In this document: in pieces, positions 1 to 6,812 of the stretch | Layout of the letters: the number at the start of each line of letters is the position of its first letter | Numbering within the stretch: the first letter of the stretch is position 1 | Translations under genes and position numbers: made by a program | The notes under the pieces: model-generated | The model's database searches: none | Seen by the model: the letters and a program-made list of their open reading frames with translations, nothing else | Told to the model about the DNA's origin: nothing | Source: an uncultured Candidatus Saccharibacteria bacterium | GTDB lineage: Bacteria > Patescibacteria > Saccharimonadia > Saccharimonadales > UBA6022 | Direction of reading: 5' to 3' | DNA: 29,069 nt | Assembly: GCA_946887425.1 (NCBI GenBank) | Contig: CAMPKW010000007.1 | Location: 1 to 29,069 of the forward strand

Positions 1-12
1 GGTCAATGAGAC

Positions 13-18
13 TATAAT
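13..18 (+). promoter_or_regulatory. -10 box of histidine kinase promoter
   Basis: A perfect TATAAT lies about 70 bases before the GTG start of the kinase gene. The matching -35 box would fall outside the window, so only half of this promoter can be judged. Confidence 0.45.
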
Positions 19-85
19 ATAATAAATTGCAGTAAGTAATAAATTATTTTGGAGCTAGGTTATTTCTGACAAAACAGACCGTACG

Positions 86-1264
86 GTGCCTCGCAAAGCA
101 GGCGCACTGCAAACTGAGCATAAAAAGACATTATCAGAACTTGAGAGATACAAGATACTGGTTGAGAATGTTCAAGATTATGCGATTTTCTTCATGGACC
201 CGGGCGGGTATATTCAGACATGGAATAAGGGTGCCGAGAAGAATAAAGGCTACACGCACAAAGATATTATAGGAAAGCACTTCTCAATATTCTATTCTGA
301 TCAAGATAATGCAGATAAGAAGCCCGAACGGGAACTTGAAATAGCAAAGAAAGTCGGGCGTGTCGAAGATGAAGATTGGCGCTATAGAAAAGACGGTAGT
401 AAATTTTGGGCCAATGTCGTCATTACTGCTCTATATGATGAGCAGAATAACCTGCAAGGCTTTGCGAAAGTTACGCGTAATCTTACCGAGCGTAAGGTGA
501 ATGAAGACAGTTTGCGCTCGGCAAACTCTTTGTTGCAAGAGCAGCAAAAAGAATTGCAGCGCTTGAACGAGTCTAAGGATGAGTTTATCTCCTTGGCATC
601 GCATCAGCTCAGAACTCCCGCAACCGCCATCAAGCAGCTGCTGGGGTTGATGCTAGAGGGATTTGAGGGTGAGCTGCCGCAAAACATTCGTAGCCTACTT
701 GAAAAAACATATGAAAGCAACGAACGGCAAATTAGTATCGTCAATAGTTTATTAAAAGTGGCTCAAGTAGACTCAGGTAAGGTTGTGCTGCGGAAAAAGT
801 CGCTAGATCTCAATGAAATCGTTAGAAGTCTTATCAAGCAATATACGGGAATTATTAAACTAAAAGAGCAAGTCATTTCAGTGAACTTACAAGCAGAACC
901 TCTTTTTGGCTATATTGATGAGCAGTATTATCGTATGGCGCTAGAAAATATTTTGGACAATGCATCAAAGTATACGGAAAATGGTGGGAGTATTACTATC
1001 TCATCCAAGACGGTGGGTGATCATGTCGTGATCTCTATTGCCGATTCGGGAGTAGGTATCAGCCCTGAAAATATTAGTTCCTTGTTCGCGAAATTTAATC
1101 GTATCCCTAACGATTTGACGTATAAGGTCGCAGGGAGTGGGTTGGGACTTTATTGGGCTGAGAAGATAATCGATCTTCATCAGGGCGCTATTGAAGTTGA
1201 TTCCGAGCTAAAAAAGGGCACCACTTTCTCTGTAAGTGTGCCAAAAGGAATACAGAATGCGTAA
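86..1264 (+). CDS. PAS-domain sensor histidine kinase (soluble)
   Basis: This is a two-component sensor kinase that autophosphorylates a histidine and passes the phosphate to a response regulator, probably the one encoded next. Residues about 20-135 form a PAS fold (NVQDYAIFFMDPGGYIQTWN start, TRNLTERK end). The dimerisation/phosphoacceptor helix carries SLASHQLRTP with H173. The ATPase domain shows NILDNASKYT, DSGVGI and GSGLGLY. I see no membrane segment or signal peptide, so it should sense a cytoplasmic cue. The GTG at 86 has no ribosome site nearby. A GGAG at 51-54 sits 7 bases before an in-frame ATT at 62, so a rare ATT start adding 8 residues is possible. The stop overlaps the start of the regulator by 8 bases, which suggests translational coupling. 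The function class is secure; the stimulus is unknown. Confidence 0.93.
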   Translation: MPRKAGALQTEHKKTLSELERYKILVENVQDYAIFFMDPGGYIQTWNKGAEKNKGYTHKDIIGKHFSIFYSDQDNADKKPERELEIAKKVGRVEDEDWRYRKDGSKFWANVVITALYDEQNNLQGFAKVTRNLTERKVNEDSLRSANSLLQEQQKELQRLNESKDEFISLASHQLRTPATAIKQLLGLMLEGFEGELPQNIRSLLEKTYESNERQISIVNSLLKVAQVDSGKVVLRKKSLDLNEIVRSLIKQYTGIIKLKEQVISVNLQAEPLFGYIDEQYYRMALENILDNASKYTENGGSITISSKTVGDHVVISIADSGVGISPENISSLFAKFNRIPNDLTYKVAGSGLGLYWAEKIIDLHQGAIEVDSELKKGTTFSVSVPKGIQNA

Positions 1265-1622
1265 GATACTTTTAGTAGAAGACGAGCCGGTACTGATGGA
1301 GACGTATCAAATGATACTTTCTACGCAGCCTTATGAATGCGATTATGCTGAAAATGGGAAAGAAGCTCTCGAAAAGTGCAAGAATAAAAAGTATGACCTT
1401 ATACTTCTTGATATTATGATGCCCGTAATGAATGGAATCGAGTTTATTAAAAATTTGGATACTATCGATGAGATGAAGTCCAAGATCATCATAATGAGCA
1501 ACTTGTCATCGGGCAAGGAAATTGATGAGGCATATGCACTTGGTATCCAGAAGCATCTACTCAAATCCAATATCTCCCCTTTGCAGCTTATAGCGGAAAT
1601 ACGCTATCACCTAGAGGCTTAA
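1257..1622 (+). CDS. Single-domain (CheY-like) response regulator
   Basis: A receiver domain only, 121 residues, with no output domain. It shows the acidic pocket E8/D9, phosphoacceptor D52 (LILLDIMMP), switch S81 and conserved K103 (LLKSN). The start is the ATG at 1257, which has an AGGA about 7 bases upstream inside the kinase gene. The 8-base overlap with the kinase makes it the obvious phosphotransfer partner. With no DNA-binding domain it must act through protein contact, as CheY or Spo0F do, or pass phosphate to another protein outside this window. Confidence 0.93.
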   Translation: MRKILLVEDEPVLMETYQMILSTQPYECDYAENGKEALEKCKNKKYDLILLDIMMPVMNGIEFIKNLDTIDEMKSKIIIMSNLSSGKEIDEAYALGIQKHLLKSNISPLQLIAEIRYHLEA

Positions 1623-1686
1623 CAGCACCGACGCGGCTCCATTTCATATTTTCCGTACGGCGAGTTGGGTGTATGGAAACAAATAA

Positions 1687-1719
1687 GACACTTATCGAAA
1701 ATAAGTGTCGTTTGGTTGT
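1687..1719 (+). terminator. Hairpin terminator after the two-component pair
   Basis: A perfect 9-bp stem (1687-1695 with 1701-1709, loop CGAAA) is followed by a T-rich but interrupted tract (GTTTGGTTGT). It lies 65 bases after the regulator stop. Confidence 0.6.
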
Positions 1720-1730
1720 ATAAAGCCTAG

Positions 1731-1783
1731 AAAAAAGAGAAGGGTGATGTCGATGACGGGCTGCAGAACGCAGCCCGTCATCG
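1731..1783 (-). terminator. Long hairpin, terminator for the 77-residue gene
   Basis: A perfect 14-bp stem (1751-1764 with 1770-1783, loop AGAAC) lies just past the stop of the minus-strand gene. Read on the minus strand it is followed about 10 bases later by TCTCTTTTTT. The hairpin is strong but the U-tract is distant, so termination efficiency is uncertain. Confidence 0.5.
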
Positions 1784-1800
1784 CCGCTACGGATACTTGC

Positions 1801-2034
1801 TCACGACAGCTCGGCTTCAGGGGTGACAACAACACGTGTTGTCAATTTCCCTGACCTGCCGGTGAGTGTCATGGTGCCGTCTGGGTCTACTGCGAACCCG
1901 ATTGTATGGGGCCCTGCTCCGAGGCCGTACAGACAAGCGTATCCGCTGCCGTCTGGCAGTGGAGTGGTCAGTGTTGGGCTGCCGTTGCCGGGGTGTCCCT
2001 CGATGTAAATATGAACAGTTCTGCCAGTAGCCAT
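1801..2034 (-). CDS. Hypothetical 77-residue Gly/Thr-rich protein
   Basis: I do not recognise this protein. It is rich in Gly, Thr and Pro, with alternating hydrophobic residues (TVHIYIEG, TTRVVVTP) that suggest a small beta-sandwich. It has no signal peptide or membrane segment. I chose this frame because the ATG has an AAGGG ribosome site about 7 bases upstream, a TATAAT box on the same strand, and a hairpin after the stop. Two other open frames cover the same stretch but lack these signals. The gene is clearly more GC-rich than its neighbours, which may mean recent acquisition. It stands alone as its own transcription unit. It could be non-coding, but the matched promoter, ribosome site and terminator argue against that. 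Confidence 0.6.
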   Translation of the reverse strand: MATGRTVHIYIEGHPGNGSPTLTTPLPDGSGYACLYGLGAGPHTIGFAVDPDGTMTLTGRSGKLTTRVVVTPEAELS

Positions 2035-2094
2035 TGTGACGCCCTTCTCGTAGGGTGTGTCGGTGAGACACGTGGAAATTCTGAGGTAGAACTC

Positions 2095-2137
2095 ATTATA
2101 ACAATAGCATATTTTACCGCATAAGTCAATAATTGAC
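2095..2137 (-). promoter_or_regulatory. Promoter of the 77-residue gene with a palindrome at its -35 end
   Basis: On the minus strand a TATAAT (2095-2100) is preceded by TGT, an extended -10. A TTGACT (2131-2136) lies 17 bases before an alternative -10, TATTGT. The TTGACT is part of a 13-base palindrome, GTCAAT-A-ATTGAC (2125-2137), which could be an operator. Which -10 is used cannot be decided by eye. Confidence 0.45.
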
Positions 2138-2160
2138 AGAGGTGGGCGAGGGGTGAGGCA

Positions 2161-3534
2161 CTAGCTAAGTCGAGTTGCTGCTACGCGGATTGCTTCGCTC
2201 CAACTGAGGAAGGCGTGCGGTGTTTGGGCGAGATCGCTTGCCGTGAGGCCGTGTTTAATAGCAAGCGCAAGTTCATGAATCATCTCGGCGGCATGTGGAG
2301 CAACGATGGTTGCGCCAAGAACGACACCTTTTTTATCGGTGATGATTTTCACGAAACCATCTCGGAAGTCCGAAGTATTGCTGCGTGCAATGATATTGAG
2401 TGGAGCGATCGCTTTATTGATTGGTAGATCCCGCTTCAGACAGTCATCTTCACGCAGGCCAACCGATGCTACGCCAGGATACGTAAAGGTTACGCGAGGT
2501 GTCGCTGTGTAGTCCGGCGTAGCTTTTTCTTTATGGAGGAGGTTGTTGGCGGCGATACGACTTTCCAAAAGTGCTGAGTGGGTGTAGCTATTGCGTCCCA
2601 GTACGTCGCCTGCGGCAAAGATATGCTTGGCCGATGTTTGTAGCTGGTCGTTTACTTCAATGCCCTTTGGTGTGTATTGAACCGTTGCGTTTTCAAGACC
2701 GAGATCAACGCTCGGAGCACGGCCAGCGGCAAGTAGAATTTCATCAACGCGCACTGATTTTTCGTGACCACCTCGTGTGTAGGTGACGCGCTTGCCAATG
2801 CCATCTTTTTGGATAGAAATGACCCGAGACTGCGTGAGGCTCGTAACGCCTTTTTGCTCTTTGAGAATGCGTTCAAGTAACTCGCCTACTTCGCTATCTT
2901 CATGTGGTAGAAGTCGAGAGGCGATTTCGCCGATGTAGACTTTTGTGCCGAAGATGGCCATGAGCTGGGCAAGCTCGAGGGCAACGCTACCACCGCCAAT
3001 GATAAACAGGCTTTTCGGTGGGCGAGTCAGTTGTAGTAATGTACGAGGTGTCAGATACGAGATCGTATCCATGCCAATAATGTCGGGCACTTCCCAGTGA
3101 GACCCGGTTGCGATAAGGAATTGTTGCGCGGACAAATGGCGGCGATTGACGCTGATTTCGTTTGGACTCAAAAAGTGTGCCGTCCCGCTAAATGCACTAA
3201 TGCCGTGGTCTTCGTAGTAGCGACGATTGCCACCGGCACCCGTTCGTTTAACGGCAAGGTCTTTCCAGTTTTGAAGTGATGGATAGTTGTAGCCAATCGC
3301 TGCAGAGCGAAGACCGAAGCGCGCGCCGTGCTTGGCCTCATCGTAAAGATGTGCCGCATGAAGGAGAGCTTTTGTTGGTACATCGCCCCAGTTTGGTGAT
3401 TCACCACCGAAGGTGTTTTCTTCAATAATAGCAACACGTTTACCGGCTCGGGCTGCAATGGTTGCAGCCGCACTTCCGCCAGCACCGCTTCCGATGACAA
3501 TTAGGTCGTAATCAAATGTAGGTTTTTTTGCCAT
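2161..3534 (-). CDS. Flavin disulfide-reductase family protein lacking the redox cysteines
   Basis: The fold is that of dihydrolipoamide dehydrogenase / mercuric reductase. It has an N-terminal FAD motif GSGAGG (15-20), an NAD(P) motif IIGGGSVALE, the second FAD motif FAAGDV, and a C-terminal dimerisation domain ending in the H-x4-E catalytic region (HAFLSWSE). Length (457) is normal. The usual GGTCxNxGCxPSK site reads GGESPNWGDVPTK: both cysteines are replaced, by S46 and D51. Classical dithiol-disulfide chemistry therefore looks impossible, although FAD and NAD(P)H binding should remain. It may be an NAD(P)H oxidase-like or quinone-reducing enzyme; this is inference. AAGGAG sits 8 bases before the ATG. 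It is the last gene of a three-gene operon after the ATP-cone and membrane proteins. Confidence 0.9.
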   Translation of the reverse strand: MAKKPTFDYDLIVIGSGAGGSAAATIAARAGKRVAIIEENTFGGESPNWGDVPTKALLHAAHLYDEAKHGARFGLRSAAIGYNYPSLQNWKDLAVKRTGAGGNRRYYEDHGISAFSGTAHFLSPNEISVNRRHLSAQQFLIATGSHWEVPDIIGMDTISYLTPRTLLQLTRPPKSLFIIGGGSVALELAQLMAIFGTKVYIGEIASRLLPHEDSEVGELLERILKEQKGVTSLTQSRVISIQKDGIGKRVTYTRGGHEKSVRVDEILLAAGRAPSVDLGLENATVQYTPKGIEVNDQLQTSAKHIFAAGDVLGRNSYTHSALLESRIAANNLLHKEKATPDYTATPRVTFTYPGVASVGLREDDCLKRDLPINKAIAPLNIIARSNTSDFRDGFVKIITDKKGVVLGATIVAPHAAEMIHELALAIKHGLTASDLAQTPHAFLSWSEAIRVAATRLS

Positions 3535-3546
3535 AACTCGTTCTCC

Positions 3547-3828
3547 TTATATGACCAAGCGATGATGTTTGTATAGGTAGGCGGCTTCCGGGTGGTGACG
3601 CTCGAGGGTGGCGCTGGCGACTCGGCGGATATCTGCACTGGTCACCTCTGGTTTGGTTTCGAGCCAGACGATGACCGCATCGCAGACGTTCCTGGCGGTT
3701 GATTCAGCGACGCCTTCTGGGCTGCGAACACTGAGACAGGAAGCGACAATGCTGGCGTGAAGCTTGTCGCGCTGAAAGGCTTCACTTGGTCGCCTGCCCG
3801 CTCGCTTGACGATGTCGATAGCTTTCAT
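3547..3828 (-). CDS. Stand-alone ATP-cone domain protein
   Basis: Nearly all 93 residues form one ATP-cone domain, the nucleotide-binding regulatory module of ribonucleotide reductases and NrdR. Matching landmarks are the basic start (VKRAGRRPSEAFQRDKL), a central helix pair, and the closing VASATLERHHPEAAYLYKHH. There is no zinc ribbon as in NrdR and no catalytic domain. Ribosome spacing fits the ATG at 3828, three bases after the stop of the upstream membrane protein, so the two are likely co-translated. In other proteins such cones sense ATP/dATP. Here it could regulate a partner in trans, possibly the neighbouring oxidoreductase; that link is only inferred from the operon. Confidence 0.85.
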   Translation of the reverse strand: MKAIDIVKRAGRRPSEAFQRDKLHASIVASCLSVRSPEGVAESTARNVCDAVIVWLETKPEVTSADIRRVASATLERHHPEAAYLYKHHRLVI

Positions 3829-3831
3829 GAT

Positions 3832-4557
3832 TTACATGCCTCCTATGGATACGGCATTCATTGCCAGGATTTGATTGACGTATAGGTAGAAGCCGAGAAT
3901 AAGTAAGCCTGCGCCTGCGCAGAATTGAAGGAAGTTCTTGTTTTTTTCACGCCACTTTTGTACGGCGCTTAACTTGTGGCCGCTCCCTACAAGTACACTT
4001 ACCACGAAGAGCGAGAGGAGTGAAACGGCTGTATAGATGCCGATACCGACAAGCTGCCATACTGGCGCGAGGTGGATTATGACGAGTGCGCTGACCACGA
4101 CGGGTGCGACGATAAAAAGAAGCTCGCTGAAGACGCTTGTGAGTCCTAGGCCAAATGCTTCGGCGCTTCGCTTGGTTACTTTGGTGCGTTCACTAAGATA
4201 TGAGGCAACCCCACGAGGGATCCATAGTGTCGTGCCGCTTTGACGTCGATAGTAGAATAGCCAGACAGCTACGCCCACACCAAGTAGCAGTCCGCAGCCG
4301 AGCACCCATGCGATCTCCGGGGCGGCTTTGCCGTCAAAGACATGTAGTAAGACGAGTGATGCGAAAGAGATGAGCAGCATTGTCATGACGCCCGCACCAA
4401 ATATAAAGCCACCAATCAGACGCATTAATTTGGCGTGTGAACGCTTGGCACCGATAGCGTGTCCGCTCATGAGACTGAGCATGCTGACGCTCAGTTGAAA
4501 ACTGGTGTGGATGAGGCCGGCGAATGCGACGATAGCGAGCGAGCTGACAGTGTCCAT
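3832..4557 (-). CDS. Polytopic membrane protein, unknown function
   Basis: The 241-residue protein has about six hydrophobic segments: roughly 5-30, 45-72, 82-102, 135-162, 165-192 and 210-230. The first segment has a small-residue, hairpin-like character (GLIHTSFQLSVSMLSLMSGH), loosely similar to LysE/CcdA-type transporters, but I cannot assign a family. A cytoplasmic basic loop follows the first segment (GAKRSHAKLMR). It is the first gene of an operon with the ATP-cone protein and the cysteine-free flavoprotein, which suggests an electron-transfer or transport role at the membrane. That role is inference. The ribosome site is weak (AAAGG about 20 bases upstream). Confidence 0.8.
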   Translation of the reverse strand: MDTVSSLAIVAFAGLIHTSFQLSVSMLSLMSGHAIGAKRSHAKLMRLIGGFIFGAGVMTMLLISFASLVLLHVFDGKAAPEIAWVLGCGLLLGVGVAVWLFYYRRQSGTTLWIPRGVASYLSERTKVTKRSAEAFGLGLTSVFSELLFIVAPVVVSALVIIHLAPVWQLVGIGIYTAVSLLSLFVVSVLVGSGHKLSAVQKWREKNKNFLQFCAGAGLLILGFYLYVNQILAMNAVSIGGM

Positions 4558-4590
4558 ATAGTGTTTATTTTTTGTCTACCTTTACCCTTA

Positions 4591-4620
4591 TTTATACCAT
4601 AAGCAAGTCTTGTAGGTCAA
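4591..4620 (-). promoter_or_regulatory. Promoter of the membrane protein / ATP-cone / flavoprotein operon
   Basis: On the minus strand TTGACC (4615-4620) and TATAAA (4591-4596) are 18 bases apart. The -10 is preceded by TGG, giving the extended -10 form seen repeatedly in this window. The expected transcript start is about 27 bases before the ATG. Confidence 0.65.
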
Positions 4621-4680
4621 AGTATGTAGGCCAAATGCATCAGCGGGCGTGAGTATGGGTATATTCTACTCAAAATACTC

Positions 4681-4710
4681 TTGCTTTTTTATAGCTTTTA
4701 TGCTTAAATA
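4681..4710 (+). promoter_or_regulatory. Promoter of the 51-residue ORF
   Basis: TTGCTT (4681-4686) and TAAATA (4705-4710) are separated by 18 bases, about 38 bases before the ATG at 4749. Confidence 0.5.
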
Positions 4711-4748
4711 AATACATTAAACAATAAAAACAAACAGGACACAACAAC

Positions 4749-4904
4749 ATGGAAATTGAACAGAACGTTTCAAATGTCGAAGCCGTTACGATCAGTGATA
4801 TTTTGGGACTTGCCACTTGGAACCGTCAGCGTAGCAGCCAAGAATTGCAGGATTTCATCAATACTCGTCATGCCACGTTGCCTGACGATACTGAAATTGA
4901 ATAG
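4749..4904 (+). CDS. Hypothetical 51-residue acidic protein
   Basis: This small gene has an ATG with AGGA about 9 bases upstream and a promoter-like pair before it. The product is soluble and acidic, with a likely central helix (WNRQRSSQELQDFINTRH) and acidic ends (MEIEQ, PDDTEIE). I do not recognise it. It lies in the gap between a divergent operon and the YggT-like gene, which has its own promoter, so it appears to be monocistronic. Codon use resembles the neighbours, and its upstream signals support coding. Confidence 0.6.
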   Translation: MEIEQNVSNVEAVTISDILGLATWNRQRSSQELQDFINTRHATLPDDTEIE

Positions 4905-4948
4905 GTGCTTCTTGTTATCCCTGTAAAGGGGTGAATAATGTTGCCGTT

Positions 4949-4978
4949 TTGTGAATCGTGATATCCTATAGGTACAAT
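4949..4978 (+). promoter_or_regulatory. Promoter of the YggT-like gene
   Basis: TTGTGA (4949-4954) and TACAAT (4973-4978) are 18 bases apart. An AGGAG follows before the ATG at 5001. Confidence 0.5.
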
Positions 4979-5000
4979 GTAATGTAGGAGATCAGTTCAT

Positions 5001-5408
5001 ATGAATGAAGATCAAGAACAACAAACGACCGAAGTGCGCGAAACAACTGGGCGGCAAGGCGATACGAATGTAACGCGTCAAACAGTGCAAAGTTCGAACG
5101 CAGCAAGTGGCTCGGTCATCCTTAAGCGAGTAGTGTGGTATATCGCAGGTGTAATCATTGCCCTGCTCGCCATCCGTGTTATCTTACTCCTTCTTGGGGC
5201 AAACAGGGATAGTGGATTTGTCGATTTCGTATACGGCTTAAGCGAAGTATTTGCAGCACCATTTTACGGCATCTTTAACTATGTTCCTGCTTATGGGCAG
5301 TCAGTACTTGAGCTTAGTAGCCTTGTCGCTATTGCAGTATATGCGCTCGTCGCGTGGGGAATTGCAAAACTTGCAACCCTCACCAAGACCAACCCGTCTG
5401 CTGTGTAA
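5001..5408 (+). CDS. YggT-family membrane protein
   Basis: A polar, Gln/Thr-rich cytoplasmic N-terminus of about 40 residues precedes two membrane segments (about 42-66 and 102-126). Between them is a YggT-type loop (RVILLLLGANRDSGFVDFVY, then APFYGIFN). YggT proteins are small, poorly understood membrane proteins linked in some bacteria to cell division and osmotic tolerance. The length (135) exceeds a single YggT unit because of the N-terminal tail. AGGAG lies 10 bases before the ATG. A bidirectional terminator follows the stop. Confidence 0.8.
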   Translation: MNEDQEQQTTEVRETTGRQGDTNVTRQTVQSSNAASGSVILKRVVWYIAGVIIALLAIRVILLLLGANRDSGFVDFVYGLSEVFAAPFYGIFNYVPAYGQSVLELSSLVAIAVYALVAWGIAKLATLTKTNPSAV

Positions 5409-5429
5409 GTAGACTCAGTCTATCGTGCA

Positions 5430-5457
5430 AAAAGCCCGCAAGTAGTTGCGGGCTTTT
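5430..5457. terminator. Bidirectional rho-independent terminator
   Basis: A perfect 12-bp stem (5430-5441 with 5446-5457, loop GTAG) starts with A's and ends with T's, so it gives a U-tract on both strands. It sits between the convergent YggT-like and EEP genes and can serve both. Confidence 0.85.
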
Positions 5458-5459
5458 GA

Positions 5460-6221
5460 TTATCGGTGTGCGACGAGACGAGAGATGAGGCGGCTGGTTT
5501 GCTGGCGTTTTGAGAGACGCTGGAGCGGTCCGGCCGAGATTGTTGCGGTGAGTGCATTGTGATCAGAGATACGCTCATCATCTGAGACGGTGAAGTCCTT
5601 AAATGAATACCGTTTTGGAATGAGGAAGTAGTCATTTCGTTTTTCCATGCTGGGGTAAGAGGTGTAAGGGAACTTGGTCGAGGCGTCATAGGTGTCGCCC
5701 CAAAGAGCTATCGATTCTTCTAGGTGATTAAGATTGAAGTCGCCTACCATAATCCGCTCTTCTCCGCGCGCTTTTAGTAGGGCAAGTGTTTCTTCGAGCT
5801 GCGGCGTAGCAAAATCGGTAAAATCAGTAATTGAGAAGTGGACATGGGCAAGCTTGATGATTTCATCACCAACGGCAACATCGAGTAGTTGAATGATACG
5901 CTGATGCTCGTCACCAGGCGCCTGCTTGAGGACGATCGTGTCGGAGGCAGTGATTGGATAACGACTTAAGCAGCCGAGCCCCTCGCGGTAGACGGCGTAT
6001 TCGAGGCCAACCTGTAGCCGACTAATAGTCGTTTGTTGATATGGGTAGTGAAGTTGATCATTAAGGAGCTGCACCTGATTGCGTGCATTTACATCTGGCA
6101 AGAAAACAACTTCTTGAAAGAAGATAATGTCCGGTTGCTCGCGTGTGAGGTAGGCGGTAATGTGTTCTACGCGCTCCTCCCAGTTATCGAAACCTTGGAG
6201 ATTCAGAGTAGTGATTTTCAT
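5460..6221 (-). CDS. Endonuclease/exonuclease/phosphatase (EEP) family protein
   Basis: A metal-dependent phosphoesterase of the DNase I/ExoIII/sphingomyelinase fold. The catalytic positions of the family are visible: N7 (TLNLQGF), E37 (FFQEV), H126/H128 (AHVHFS), D161 and N163 (VGDFNL), D197 (NDYFLI) and S219-D220-H221. Length (253) fits a minimal EEP domain. There is no signal peptide, so it should act in the cytoplasm. The substrate (DNA, RNA, phospholipid or nucleotide-linked compound) cannot be told from the sequence. It is transcribed alone, towards the YggT-like gene, and ends at the shared terminator. Confidence 0.88.
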   Translation of the reverse strand: MKITTLNLQGFDNWEERVEHITAYLTREQPDIIFFQEVVFLPDVNARNQVQLLNDQLHYPYQQTTISRLQVGLEYAVYREGLGCLSRYPITASDTIVLKQAPGDEHQRIIQLLDVAVGDEIIKLAHVHFSITDFTDFATPQLEETLALLKARGEERIMVGDFNLNHLEESIALWGDTYDASTKFPYTSYPSMEKRNDYFLIPKRYSFKDFTVSDDERISDHNALTATISAGPLQRLSKRQQTSRLISRLVAHR

Positions 6222-6362
6222 ACAATAAGCGTAACAAATACGGCGGTATATGAGGAGGTAAAAAGAGTAATTTATTGCATAGGATCACTGTTACGATGGG
6301 GGTTCTATTCACAACAGTTATTATGGGTGGCAAGTACGTTTTCGAATCCGTATATGAAATAC

Positions 6363-6408
6363 TTGACAGTACTATCCCCTAAGTACTATACTTCCAGAAT
6401 AGTACTAT
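6363..6408 (+). promoter_or_regulatory. PadR-gene promoter with three AGTACTAT operator repeats
   Basis: TTGACA (6363-6368) and TATACT (6387-6392) form a strong promoter with 18-base spacing. The octamer AGTACTAT occurs three times on the same strand: 6368-6375 (beside the -35), 6382-6389 (overlapping the -10) and 6401-6408 (just after the expected transcript start). The last lies in the perfect 10-base palindrome ATAGTACTAT (6399-6408). The placement fits autorepression by the encoded PadR protein. Confidence 0.7.
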
Positions 6409-6422
6409 GGAAAAGGAGACGC

Positions 6423-6812
6423 ATGGATAGACGTTCGATTGATGAACTTGTCGCTGATTGGGATGACGTATACAAAAAGGGACAATTGACTCTTTGGGTG
6501 CTGCTGGCGGTATTTGAAGGAAAAAAATACGCTGCTCAGATTACGGACTTTATGTTTGAAGCTACGGGCGGTTCATTTGAGGTCAAGGAGCAAAGTCTGT
6601 ATAGGGCGCTGCGACGCTTTGACGATATGGGACTGGTGAGGATCTCGCTTGAAGAGTCGCCGAGTGGCGGCCCAAAGCGAAAATACTATGAGTTAACAGA
6701 TGAAGGAGTGGCGGTTGTCGGGCGTTTTGTTGAAATTAATATCGCTCCGCTGTTGCAGCCAAAAATTATAACACTACTGCAGTCAGTGCAGATGAGAGGA
6801 AAAGAAGTATGA
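6423..6812 (+). CDS. PadR-family transcriptional regulator
   Basis: A winged-helix repressor of 129 residues. The N-terminal half has the PadR layout: TLWVLLAVFEGKKYAAQI, then a recognition helix region (VKEQSLYRALRRFDDMGLV), then a wing ending in KRKYYELTDEGVAVV. A short C-terminal helix follows for dimerisation. The frame is open far upstream, but the start must lie after the promoter at 6363-6392. The ATG at 6423 follows AAGGAG with a short 4-base gap. PadR proteins usually repress the adjacent gene, often a transporter, in response to small molecules. Here the next gene encodes a membrane protein and overlaps by 4 bases (ATGA), so the two form one regulated unit. Confidence 0.9.
   Translation: MDRRSIDELVADWDDVYKKGQLTLWVLLAVFEGKKYAAQITDFMFEATGGSFEVKEQSLYRALRRFDDMGLVRISLEESPSGGPKRKYYELTDEGVAVVGRFVEINIAPLLQPKIITLLQSVQMRGKEV

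Noticed and set aside
6253..6382. Strong GGAGG ribosome-like site followed by a 28-codon ORF (6296-6382)
   Set aside because: The site is about 37 bases from the ATG, the ORF runs into the PadR promoter and operators, and no promoter precedes it.
6033..6422. Upstream extension of the PadR reading frame
   Set aside because: The frame is open, but it runs antisense through the EEP gene and through the PadR promoter; the start at 6423 follows a ribosome site and the -10 box.
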